From JBJHAX01 sp050480705 (GTDB lineage Bacteria > Actinomycetota > Nitriliruptoria > Nitriliruptorales > Nitriliruptoraceae): a stretch of DNA of 64,000 nucleotides. The notes below the pieces were generated by a model. That model did not search any database and had not been told where the DNA came from. It saw only the letters and a list, made by a program, of their open reading frames with translations. The DNA lies in contig JBJHAX010000011.1 of NCBI GenBank assembly GCA_050480705.1, positions 1-64,000 on the forward strand. Direction: 5' to 3'. The first letter of the stretch is position 1. Each line of letters opens with the position of its first letter. Of this stretch, positions 7,967 through 15,741 are shown in pieces. Both the position numbers and the translations under genes were made by a program.

Positions 7967-8850
7967 TGACGGCGACGATCTCCGCGCGCGGTCTTACCAA
8001 GCGGTTCGGCAGGACGATTGCGCTCGACCATCTCGACCTCGAGGCGCTGCCCGGCCAGATCACGGCGGTCCTCGGACCCAACGGAGCTGGCAAGACCACG
8101 TTCGTGCGCGCCGTGGCGACCCTGCTGCGCCTCGACGGGGGCGAGCTGCGCATCGCGGGCATGGACGTCGTTGACGATGCAGCGCGCGTGCGTGCACGCA
8201 TCGGACTCGCCGGGCAGACCGCCGCCGTCGAACCCGCGATGACCGGCAGGGAGAACCTTCGGATGGTCGCGCGCCTGTACGGCCAGACCCGTCGCGACGC
8301 GCGCCGCAACGCCGACGATCTTCTCGAGCGCCTCGGCTTGTCGGATGCCGCCGACCGGCGGGTTCGCACCTATTCGGGGGGCATGCGCAGCCGCATGGAG
8401 CTGTGGGACATCGTGCGCGAGCTGGTCGCTGGCGGCACCGACGTGTTGCTGACCACGCAGTACCTCGACGAGGCCGACGCGCTCGCCGAGCGCATCGTGA
8501 TCATCGACCACGGCAGGGCGATCGCGTCGGGCACCCCGACGCAACTCAAACGACAGATCGGCGGCACTGTCCTCGACCTTCAGGTCCACGACACCGCGCT
8601 GCTGCATCGCGTCGCCAGCCAGCTCGCACCTGCCGTGCGCAACGCCGTCCGCACCGACGAGGCCACCCGGCGACTGACCGTGCGTGCCGACAACGGTGTC
8701 GCCGAGCTCGTGCGTGCCCTCCACGCGATCGACGACCCCGACATCGTCGACGCCTTCGAACTGCGTCAGCCCACCCTCGACGAGGTCTTCCTCGCGCTCA
8801 CCGGACGCACCGGCGCCGAGGGTGCCGGCCGTCCCGCTACCGCCGGGTGA
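7966..8850 (+). CDS. DrrA-like ABC transporter ATPase lacking Walker B
   Basis: Related to daunorubicin-resistance-type ATPases (LTKRFGRTIALDHLDLEALPGQITAVLGPNGAGKTT, Walker A at residues 37-44). The signature YSGGMR is at 136-141 and the DrrA-style switch LLTTQYLDEAD follows. In the family, SGGMR is followed by RRLDLAA, the Walker B strand VLFLDEP and a D-loop TGLDPRSR. Here SGGMR runs directly into SRMELWDIVREL (junction about 8385-8392). About 30 residues, including the catalytic Glu, are gone without a frameshift. The protein is 294 aa, against roughly 310-330 usual. It probably cannot hydrolyse ATP unless the gap is an assembly error. It is coupled to the peptide before it and 49 bases from its permease. 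Confidence 0.8.
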   Translation: MTATISARGLTKRFGRTIALDHLDLEALPGQITAVLGPNGAGKTTFVRAVATLLRLDGGELRIAGMDVVDDAARVRARIGLAGQTAAVEPAMTGRENLRMVARLYGQTRRDARRNADDLLERLGLSDAADRRVRTYSGGMRSRMELWDIVRELVAGGTDVLLTTQYLDEADALAERIVIIDHGRAIASGTPTQLKRQIGGTVLDLQVHDTALLHRVASQLAPAVRNAVRTDEATRRLTVRADNGVAELVRALHAIDDPDIVDAFELRQPTLDEVFLALTGRTGAEGAGRPATAG

Positions 8851-8899
8851 TCTCGCCTGCGAGCAGCCGCACACGCCAATACGACATCAAGGAATCGCC

Positions 8900-9709
8900 A
8901 TGTCGATGTATCAACTCGACGCTGTCCCCGAACCGCCCCGCCTGCACACCGCGAGCGGGGTCATCGCCCACCGGGCGCTGCTCCGCTTCTTCCGCACCCC
9001 GCAGGAAGTCGTCGCCGGCACCGCCACCATGGCGATGTTCATCCTCATCTTCCTGTTCGTGTTCGGCGGCGAGATCACGATCCCGCACGTCGGCTACGTC
9101 GACTTCCTCGTCCCGGGATATCTCACGACCGCCGTTCTCTTCACGGGCATGGGGACCGCGGCAGCCGTCGCAGAAGACCTCGAGATCGGCGTCGTCGACC
9201 GCATGCGCTCGCTGCCCATCCCCCGCGTGTCGTTCCTCACCGGGCGCGCGATCGCCGACACCCTCGTGCTCGCCTGGAGCCTCGTGGCCGCCACGGCGAT
9301 CGGTCTCGCCGTCGGCTTCCGCCCCGGCGGAACCGCGATCGAGACATTCGCGGCTGCAGGGTTGCTCGTCGGCTACGGGTTCGCGTTCGTGTGGCTGTTC
9401 ATCGCGCTCGGTCTCGTCGCCGGGTCAGCGAAGGGAGCGCAGGGCCTGTCGTTCATGGTGTTCCCGCTGACGTTCGTCTCCAGCGCCTACGTGCGCGTCG
9501 ACACCCTGCCGACACCACTGCAGGTGTTCGCTGAGCATCAGCCACTGACGGCGATGATCGACTCGATCCGTGCCCTGACCCTCGGCCCGGCCGCCGAGAC
9601 CCTGCTCGAGCACAGCGCAGGCACCTACGTGCTGCGTTCGCTTGCATGGATCGGCGGCATGCTCGTCCTCATCGTTCCGCTCGCGTTGCTGCGGTTCAAT
9701 CGTCGATGA
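8900..9709 (+). CDS. ABC-2 type transporter permease (DrrB-like)
   Basis: A 269-aa integral membrane protein with about six helices and an ABC-2 core (FLVPGYLTTAVLFTGMGTAAAVAEDLEIGVVDRMRSLPIPR). The latter is the DrrB/NodJ-type signature loop that contacts the ATPase. It probably exports a hydrophobic drug, lipid or glycan together with the preceding ATPase. The start is the first of two close ATGs (8900), with AAGGA seven bases upstream. Because its partner ATPase lacks Walker B, transport may be lost, or another ATPase may serve it. Confidence 0.82.
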   Translation: MSMYQLDAVPEPPRLHTASGVIAHRALLRFFRTPQEVVAGTATMAMFILIFLFVFGGEITIPHVGYVDFLVPGYLTTAVLFTGMGTAAAVAEDLEIGVVDRMRSLPIPRVSFLTGRAIADTLVLAWSLVAATAIGLAVGFRPGGTAIETFAAAGLLVGYGFAFVWLFIALGLVAGSAKGAQGLSFMVFPLTFVSSAYVRVDTLPTPLQVFAEHQPLTAMIDSIRALTLGPAAETLLEHSAGTYVLRSLAWIGGMLVLIVPLALLRFNRR

Positions 9710-9762
9710 TAAGCGCCCGGTAGATGGTGCAGCGGCGCGCCGGGCGCCGGCTCGCCGGTGGA

Positions 9763-9960
9763 TCAGGGCCCTGCGACGACCGGTGTCCAGCGCAGCAGCA
9801 GATAGACGCCGAGGCCGAGTGCCGCGACGAGCAGGTACGCCTTCTCCCACCAGCGCAGGTCGCGAACCGCCCACCAGATCGACGACCGGGGGTCCGGCGC
9901 ACCGGATCCGTTCGCGTGCTCACCGTCCCCCGAGCCACCACCTGCGTCACGGCCGGTCAC
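9763..9960 (-). CDS. small Trp-rich single-pass membrane protein
   Basis: A 65-aa ORF from GTG at 9960, with GGGGAG about 8 bases upstream. A Gly/Asp-rich, poorly ordered N-terminus precedes RSSIWWAVRDLRWWEKAYLLVAALGLGVYLLLRW (only parts quoted as motif), that is, an amphipathic Trp-rich stretch followed by one membrane helix. No family is recognised. It sits alone between the ABC permease and the DUF1761 gene; an opposing 274-residue frame lacks protein-like composition. Confidence 0.45.
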   Translation of the reverse strand: MTGRDAGGGSGDGEHANGSGAPDPRSSIWWAVRDLRWWEKAYLLVAALGLGVYLLLRWTPVVAGP

Positions 9961-10056
9961 GACACAAGCTCCCCTCGGCCCTGGTCACCGTACAGCCGCC
10001 CTTGCGTCGTGTGGCAGCACCGGACGATCAGGCGTACCGCCGCACGGCACTGCGGT

Positions 10057-10476
10057 TCAGGCGAAGGCGCCGATGATCGCACCCACAACGGTGAGTCCCA
10101 ACAGGTTGAACACACCGTTGATCCAGAACCAGCCGAAGGGTTCGGGTTTGGTGTCGTAGATCGCGGTGATCGCTGCGGCGGTGAGCGCGTAGCCGACACC
10201 CAGCGTCAACCCGAGCGCGGCGCCACTCGCTGCTCCCGCCACGCCGATCGCGACCGCGAGCATCGAGGTGACGACCGACGCGACGAGATACGCCACGAAC
10301 GTGAGCAGGAACACCATCGGGTTCGGGCTCGCATCCTCGGGGACCTCGATGCCTCCCGCCTGCTGCCACTTCCTCGCGATCACCGGCGTCATGTACCAGG
10401 CAGCGCCAAGCACGAACCACGCTGCCGCGGCCACCACGGCCGCGAGCCAGTTCATATCTCCGAGTGCCTCGATCAT
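10057..10476 (-). CDS. DUF1761 membrane protein
   Basis: A 139-aa protein with four predicted membrane helices. NWLAAVVAAAAWFVLGAAWY, the KWQQAG segment and FGWFWINGVFNLLGLTVVGAIIGAF are the hallmark of the DUF1761 family. The molecular role of the family is unknown. The ATG at 10476 is preceded by GGGAGA; a second ATG (10455) is possible. Monocistronic and divergent from the lipoprotein gene to the right. Confidence 0.75.
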   Translation of the reverse strand: MIEALGDMNWLAAVVAAAAWFVLGAAWYMTPVIARKWQQAGGIEVPEDASPNPMVFLLTFVAYLVASVVTSMLAVAIGVAGAASGAALGLTLGVGYALTAAAITAIYDTKPEPFGWFWINGVFNLLGLTVVGAIIGAFA

Positions 10477-10723
10477 GTCGGTCTCCCATCTCGCCCCGCA
10501 GACGCGGGAAGTGTCCGCGCCTTCGGCGTGGCAGAACACCAAACCTAGGTCGTGCGACCGGTCATAACCAGCGCTGCACAGCATCGAGGGTGGCGACGTG
10601 CGCGGCAGGTTCGTCATCACCTTGTGGCCGTCAGCACACCGCGACCGTTCGTCCGTACCGGCGGCGCAACCCGTACGGATGCGGCGACGTCAGATCGTGC
10701 GAACCGACATCGAGGTCGAACGC

Positions 10724-11146
10724 ATGATGCTGCTCCATCCCCGTCGTCGATTCGCCGCGCTGGCGGTGGTCACACTCGTCGTGGTGACCGGCTGCTCGTC
10801 ACCCACGGACACGCCCCAGCAGCCACCTGGTGACGATTCCGGCGCGGCAGGCGACACTACGATGCGTGTCTACACGGTCGTAGAAGCGCGCGAACTCGAC
10901 ATCGACGCCAGCGTGCACGTGTCGGGCTTCCTCATCGACGACGGAGGCGGCTGGCAGCTTTGCGAAGCAGCGCTTGAGAGCTACCCGCCGCAGTGCGGTG
11001 GCGACGCGCTCACCGTCGAAGGACTCGACGCCGAAGCACTGCCGCTCGAACGTGAGGGCGCCGTGCGCTGGCAGGACGGCGCCACGGTCGTCGGCGAGAT
11101 CGACGGCGACGTGCTCACCGTGACATCGGCAACCGCCGCATCGTGA
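10724..11146 (+). CDS. putative lipoprotein, unknown function
   Basis: A 140-aa product with lipobox VVVTGC (Cys at about residue 25) followed by a Ser/Pro/Asp-rich linker. The mature domain (MRVYTVVEARELDIDASVHVSGFLIDDGGGWQLCEAALESYPPQCGG) has two Cys and a beta-strand rhythm reminiscent of small OB-like folds, but I cannot name a family. ATG 10724 (or 10727) is chosen, with GAGG 8 bases upstream. It is followed after 119 bases by the histidine kinase gene on the same strand. Confidence 0.6.
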   Translation: MMLLHPRRRFAALAVVTLVVVTGCSSPTDTPQQPPGDDSGAAGDTTMRVYTVVEARELDIDASVHVSGFLIDDGGGWQLCEAALESYPPQCGGDALTVEGLDAEALPLEREGAVRWQDGATVVGEIDGDVLTVTSATAAS

Positions 11147-11265
11147 CGCGTCCCGACGGCCCCCGGTGACGCACGCGCAGCGACGGCAACGGAACGTCAC
11201 GGTCAGCCGCCGCGCCGCATTACGCGTATCGTCGTGGGCACCCACGCGAGCGATACCGAGGTGTC

Positions 11266-12564
11266 ATGCCGTCGACGAGTCCCCGCGGACGGCTGCGCGA
11301 CGCCTGGAGATTCCTCGTCACGCGGCCCTCCACGGACTCGTCACGCACCGCCGCCTACACGCTCGCCGCGCTGTTCTGTTCCAGCGGCGTCGTAGGAATG
11401 GTGGCGACGACCATCGCCCGGGAACGCGTCAGCGACTACACCGAGCTGATGCTGGTCAGCTTCGGCGCGATTCCACTCGGCGTCGTCGTCGCGCTGTTCG
11501 GCACACGCTGGCCACACTGGGTGTTCCACGTCCTGATGGTGACCGGCACCTCCACGGTCGTGTACTCCGCCTGGCTCAAAGGGCCGGGCACGATGTCGAT
11601 CACGATGGGCACGATCCTGGTGTGGATCGGCCTGTACGGCGGGTACTTCTTCTCTCCGGGCGCGACCATCGGGCACCTGATCTACGGCTACACCCTGTTC
11701 GGTGTCGCCATCGCCTCGTTCGGCCAGTCGATCGCCTTCGAGATGATCTGGCTGGTGTGGGTCGCGCTCATCATCGGCGTAGTCAGCAACCTGTTGGCGC
11801 GCAACCGGCAGCAGGTGCGTGACCGCGAGCGGCTGATCTCGGTCGTCTCGCACGAGCTGCGCACGCCACTGACGCCCATCCTGGGGTTCAGCGACCTGGC
11901 TCTGCGGCGCGACGACGCTCTGAGCAGCGACACACGCCAGGCGCTCGAGATCATCCACCGCAACGGCGAACAGCTCAGCCGGGTCATCGACGACCTTCTG
12001 CTGTTCGCGCGCGGCCGCCGCGGACAGCTGCAGCGGCACCCGGAGACGCTCGATCTCGTCGTGCTGGTCAACGACGCCGTCGCCGACTTCGACATCGACG
12101 CCGTCGAGGTGGACACCGACGCGGCCGTGTACGCGTTCGCGGACCGGGCCCAACTCACCCAGCTGCTCGGCAATCTGATCAGTAACGCGAACACGCACGG
12201 CCGCCCGCCGATCACGGTGTCGCTTGCCGTCCGCGGCCGCGACGTCGAGATCGCGGTCACGGACGCGGGCGAGGGCGTGCCGGAATCGTTCGTGCCGTCA
12301 CTGTTCGAGGAGTTCTGGCAGCCGGGGCCGCACGAGCGGCGATCAGCCTCTGGGCTCGGCCTCGGTCTTGCGATCGCACGCGACCTGGCACGTGTGAACG
12401 AGGCCACCCTGCGCTACGAGCACGCCGAGCCGCACGGTGCACGTTTCGTGCTGCGCCTCGCACGCCACGATCCTCGCGACGACGAAACCGTACGCGACGG
12501 CGAAACGGGACTCGACACCGATCTGAACGATTCGACATCAACCGGCGACAGGGTCTCCAACTGA
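11266..12564 (+). CDS. sensor histidine kinase, HisKA type, orphan
   Basis: A 432-aa membrane kinase. Six hydrophobic helices span residues 27-180 with no extracytoplasmic sensor domain. A linker (RNRQQVRDRERLI) leads to the H-box SVVSHELRTPLTP, with phospho-acceptor His196. The N-box (NLISNANTHG), the G1 box (DAGEGVP) and the G2 box (GLGLGLAIARDLA) are intact. No response regulator is adjacent. Instead its stop codon overlaps the presumed CTG start of a GMC oxidoreductase, so the kinase, oxidoreductase and lipase genes form one transcription unit. The signal sensed is probably within or near the membrane. Confidence 0.85.
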   Translation: MPSTSPRGRLRDAWRFLVTRPSTDSSRTAAYTLAALFCSSGVVGMVATTIARERVSDYTELMLVSFGAIPLGVVVALFGTRWPHWVFHVLMVTGTSTVVYSAWLKGPGTMSITMGTILVWIGLYGGYFFSPGATIGHLIYGYTLFGVAIASFGQSIAFEMIWLVWVALIIGVVSNLLARNRQQVRDRERLISVVSHELRTPLTPILGFSDLALRRDDALSSDTRQALEIIHRNGEQLSRVIDDLLLFARGRRGQLQRHPETLDLVVLVNDAVADFDIDAVEVDTDAAVYAFADRAQLTQLLGNLISNANTHGRPPITVSLAVRGRDVEIAVTDAGEGVPESFVPSLFEEFWQPGPHERRSASGLGLGLAIARDLARVNEATLRYEHAEPHGARFVLRLARHDPRDDETVRDGETGLDTDLNDSTSTGDRVSN

Positions 12565-14228
12565 GCAACGTCGACGCCGTCGTGGTCGGCACCGGGTTCG
12601 GTGGCGGGGTCGCGGCCTGCCGGCTCGCCGAGGCCGGTCGCAGCGTCTGTGTGCTCGAACGCGGCCGGCGCTTCCCGCCCGGGTCATTCCCGCGGAGCCC
12701 CCGCGACATGGCACGCTCCTTCTGGGACCCTTCCGAGGGCCTGCACGGGATGTTCGACGTCTGGTCGTTCCAGGGGCTCGAAGCGATCGTCGCATCCGGG
12801 CTCGGCGGCGGTTCACTGATCTACGCGAACGTGCTCATCCGCAAGGACGAACGCTGGTTCGTGCGCGAGGACGCCCGCATGCCCGGCTACGAGTACTGGC
12901 CGGTGACCCGCGACGACCTCGAACCGCACTACGACCGCGCCGAGGCGATGCTCGACGCGACCCCGTATCCGTTCGACCACCCGCCCTACGACCAGACGCC
13001 GAAGACCCGTGCGTTCGCCGACGGGGCGCGGCGCGCGGGACATGAGCATCTGCTGCCCAACCTCGCCGTGTCGTTCGGTGGGACCGACCCGGTCCCCGGC
13101 ATCCCGGTCGGCACCCCCGACGACAACCTCCACGGCGTGCAGCGCCTGGCGTGCCGGCTGTGCGGCGAGTGCGACATCGGCTGCAACTACGGGTCGAAGA
13201 ACACCGTCGACCTGACCTATCTGAGCGTCGCGGAACGCCACGGCGCCGAGATCCGCGACCGCTGCGAAGTGCGCGCGTTCCGGCCGCTGGACACCGGCGG
13301 GTTCGAGGTCGACTACGTCGTCCACGATCCCTCGCGCGACGGGAAGCGGACCCCGACGCGCCGGCTGCCGGTGACCACGATCACGACCCGCGTTCTGGTG
13401 CTCGCCGCAGGCACGCTCGGCAGCACCTACCTGCTGCTCGCCAACCGCGATCGCCTGCCCGGGCTCGGCGACGCACTGGGAACGCGCTTCTGCGGCAACG
13501 GCGACCTGCTCGGGTTCGTGACCCGATCCGACCGGGACCTCGACGCGTCACGCGGGCCGGTGATCACCTCGGCGGTGCGCGTCGCAGACGACGCCGACGG
13601 AAATGCCACGTCGGGCACCACGGTGCGGGGCCACTACGTGGAGGAGGGCGGGCTGCCCGGCTTCGCCGACTGGCTCACCGAAGCGGCCAGTGTCGGCCCG
13701 CTGCGCCGCGGTGCGTTGTTCGCAGTCGAGGAGCTTCGGCGTCGCGCAGTCGACGGTCCGGTCAGCCGCATCGGCGGACGTGTCGGCGCCGTCCTCGGCG
13801 ACGGGCGACGATCCTCACGGCGCCTGCCGCTGCTCGGCATGGGACGCGACGTCGCCGACGGACACATGCGCCTGCGTGACCGCTGGCTCGACGTGGACTG
13901 GACCACCGAGTCGTCGTCGGAGTACTTCCGTGGACTCACCTCGACGATGCGTGCGCTCGCCGGGGGGATGGGCGGACGCTTCCGGGACGCACCGCTGACC
14001 CGCCTCGGCCGGGTCGTGACAGTGCACCCGCTGGGCGGCGCGCCGATGGGACGTGACGCACGTGAAGGCGTCGTCGACGACCACGGCGAGGTCTTCGGGC
14101 ATCCGGGACTGTTCGTCGCCGACGGCGCGGTGATGCCCGGCCCGGTCGGCACCAACCCGGCGCTGACGATCGCCGCGCTCGCCGAACGGTTCAGCGGGCG
14201 GATGATCGAACGGAGCAGCGATGGTTGA
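12561..14228 (+). CDS. GMC-family FAD oxidoreductase (cholesterol-oxidase-like)
   Basis: A 555-aa flavoenzyme. DAVVVGTGFGGGVAACRLAEAG is the FAD dinucleotide fold, and GLGGGSLIYANVL and the C-terminal HPLGGAPMG and VADGAVMPGPVGTNPALTIAALAE fit the GMC_oxred_C / cholesterol oxidase branch. A Cys cluster, CRLCGECDIGCNYGSKNTVD at about residue 195, is common in this branch. The substrate is likely a sterol or other alcohol (inference). No ATG, GTG or TTG precedes the first beta strand. The best start is CTG at 12561, overlapping the kinase stop (CTGA). The GTG at 12582 would cut off the strand. It overlaps the lipase gene by 8 bases. Confidence 0.82.
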   Translation: MSNVDAVVVGTGFGGGVAACRLAEAGRSVCVLERGRRFPPGSFPRSPRDMARSFWDPSEGLHGMFDVWSFQGLEAIVASGLGGGSLIYANVLIRKDERWFVREDARMPGYEYWPVTRDDLEPHYDRAEAMLDATPYPFDHPPYDQTPKTRAFADGARRAGHEHLLPNLAVSFGGTDPVPGIPVGTPDDNLHGVQRLACRLCGECDIGCNYGSKNTVDLTYLSVAERHGAEIRDRCEVRAFRPLDTGGFEVDYVVHDPSRDGKRTPTRRLPVTTITTRVLVLAAGTLGSTYLLLANRDRLPGLGDALGTRFCGNGDLLGFVTRSDRDLDASRGPVITSAVRVADDADGNATSGTTVRGHYVEEGGLPGFADWLTEAASVGPLRRGALFAVEELRRRAVDGPVSRIGGRVGAVLGDGRRSSRRLPLLGMGRDVADGHMRLRDRWLDVDWTTESSSEYFRGLTSTMRALAGGMGGRFRDAPLTRLGRVVTVHPLGGAPMGRDAREGVVDDHGEVFGHPGLFVADGAVMPGPVGTNPALTIAALAERFSGRMIERSSDG

Positions 14229-15741
14229 ACGACCACGACGCGCCCTGATTCTCGCCGGTGGCGGCACGAAGGTCGCCTACCAGGCGGGCGTGCTGCAGGT
14301 GTGGCTCGACGAGGCCGGCATCGACTTCGATCTCGCCGACGGCGCCAGCGGCGGTGTGCTCAACCTGGCGATGTGGTGCCAGGGCATGTCAGGCCGCGAG
14401 ATCGCCGACAACTGGCGCCGCTACGACCCGCTGGACGCCCTCGAGCCCGCGTTCGGCGAGTGGCTGCGCCTGCCGGTCGCACGCTCGCTGCTCAGGCTGG
14501 AACGCTTCCGGCGCAACGTGCTGCAGGCCGCCTGGGGCGTCGACGTCGAAGCGATGCGCGCGACCAGCCGCGAGGCGACGTTCAACCTCTACGACGTGAC
14601 GAACCAGCGGCTCGAGGTGCGCGAGCCCGCCGCCATGGACGAAGATCTGCTGCTCGCGGCGATCGCGCTGCCGACATGGTTTCCCCCGGTGGAGCACGAC
14701 GAGGCCACCTACATCGACGCGGTGTACGCGACTGATGCGAACCTCGAGGAGGCGATCCGGCGCGGCGCAGACGAGCTGTGGATCGTCTGGACGGTGTCGC
14801 GCGCAGGACGCTGGCGGCACGGGCCGGTCCACCACTACTTCCAGACCATCGAGGCGGCGGCGAACTCGGCGCTCACCGGCGTGCTCGAACGCATCGACGC
14901 GAACAACGACGCGCTCGCCCGCGGCGGCCACGGCGAGTTCGGCCGCCACATCGAGGTGCACCTGCTCGAGGCAGAAGTTCCTTTGCACTACCTGCTGAAC
15001 TTCACCGCCGCGCCGTTTCGCACCGCGGTCGATCAGGGGGTGGCCGATGCGCGGGCGTGGTGTCGTGAACGCGGCATCGCCGTCGACGAACTGCCCCCGT
15101 CACCGGTCGGGCCCGAGGTCCGGTCGGTGACGTTCACCGAAGTCATGGAAGGCCCGTTCGGATCGGGAGCGCGCGAGCCGGGCCCTGGCGTGTCCGAGGG
15201 GCGGCGCGCCGGCACGCTGCTCGGTGTCGAGCTCACCATCGAGATCGACGACGTCGACCGCTTCGTCACCGACGAACGCCACGAGGCCCGTGCCACGGGC
15301 ACGGTGTACGGCGACGCCGTCGGCGGGAACAGGCCGGTCGACGACGGCCGCTTCAACCTGTTCGTCGAGCAGGGCGAGCGTGACAAGCGCATGCTCTACC
15401 GCCTGCACCTGCATGACGCCGACGGCAATCCCCGCACCCTGTTCGGCTACAAGATCGTGCGCAATGGGCCGGGTGCGGGGCTGTGGTCGGACACCACCAC
15501 GCTGTTCACACGGCTGCTCGACGGCCACGTCGACGCCGGTGCGGGCAACGTGCTCGGCGCCGGCATCCTGCGGATCACACCGAAGGCCTTCGCGCGCCAG
15601 CTGACGACGTTTCGTGCGACGGGCAGCGATCCACGCGAACGTGCCGGGGCGCTGGTCAGCTTCGGGCGCCTGTTCGCCGGCCACCTGTGGGACGTCTACG
15701 GCCCCGTCGATTCGAGCCGGATCGGGCGCTCGATCAGGTGA
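14221..15741 (+). CDS. patatin-like phospholipase with extra C-terminal domain
   Basis: A 506-aa protein. Residues 8-290 form a patatin fold: oxyanion loop AGGGTKVAYQAG, nucleophile elbow GASGG (Ser43), and the dyad Asp in YIDAVYATDAN, where the usual DG[GA] reads DAV. Acyl-ester hydrolysis of lipid is expected. From about residue 300 a second, beta-rich domain begins (VRSVTFTEVMEGPF ... ATGTVYGDAVGG ... DTTTLFTRLLDGHVD). I have seen this domain type in very long GMC/hydrolase proteins, which suggests that this pair is a split version of such a fusion. The start overlaps the oxidoreductase stop. The 3' end overlaps the opposing phosphoesterase gene by 46 bases. Confidence 0.8.
   Translation: MVERPRRALILAGGGTKVAYQAGVLQVWLDEAGIDFDLADGASGGVLNLAMWCQGMSGREIADNWRRYDPLDALEPAFGEWLRLPVARSLLRLERFRRNVLQAAWGVDVEAMRATSREATFNLYDVTNQRLEVREPAAMDEDLLLAAIALPTWFPPVEHDEATYIDAVYATDANLEEAIRRGADELWIVWTVSRAGRWRHGPVHHYFQTIEAAANSALTGVLERIDANNDALARGGHGEFGRHIEVHLLEAEVPLHYLLNFTAAPFRTAVDQGVADARAWCRERGIAVDELPPSPVGPEVRSVTFTEVMEGPFGSGAREPGPGVSEGRRAGTLLGVELTIEIDDVDRFVTDERHEARATGTVYGDAVGGNRPVDDGRFNLFVEQGERDKRMLYRLHLHDADGNPRTLFGYKIVRNGPGAGLWSDTTTLFTRLLDGHVDAGAGNVLGAGILRITPKAFARQLTTFRATGSDPRERAGALVSFGRLFAGHLWDVYGPVDSSRIGRSIR

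Noticed and set aside
9724..10548. 274-codon plus-strand frame over DUF1761
   Set aside because: Composition is non-protein-like (runs of Arg/Asp/Gln/His) and the DUF1761 frame opposite is clearly real.
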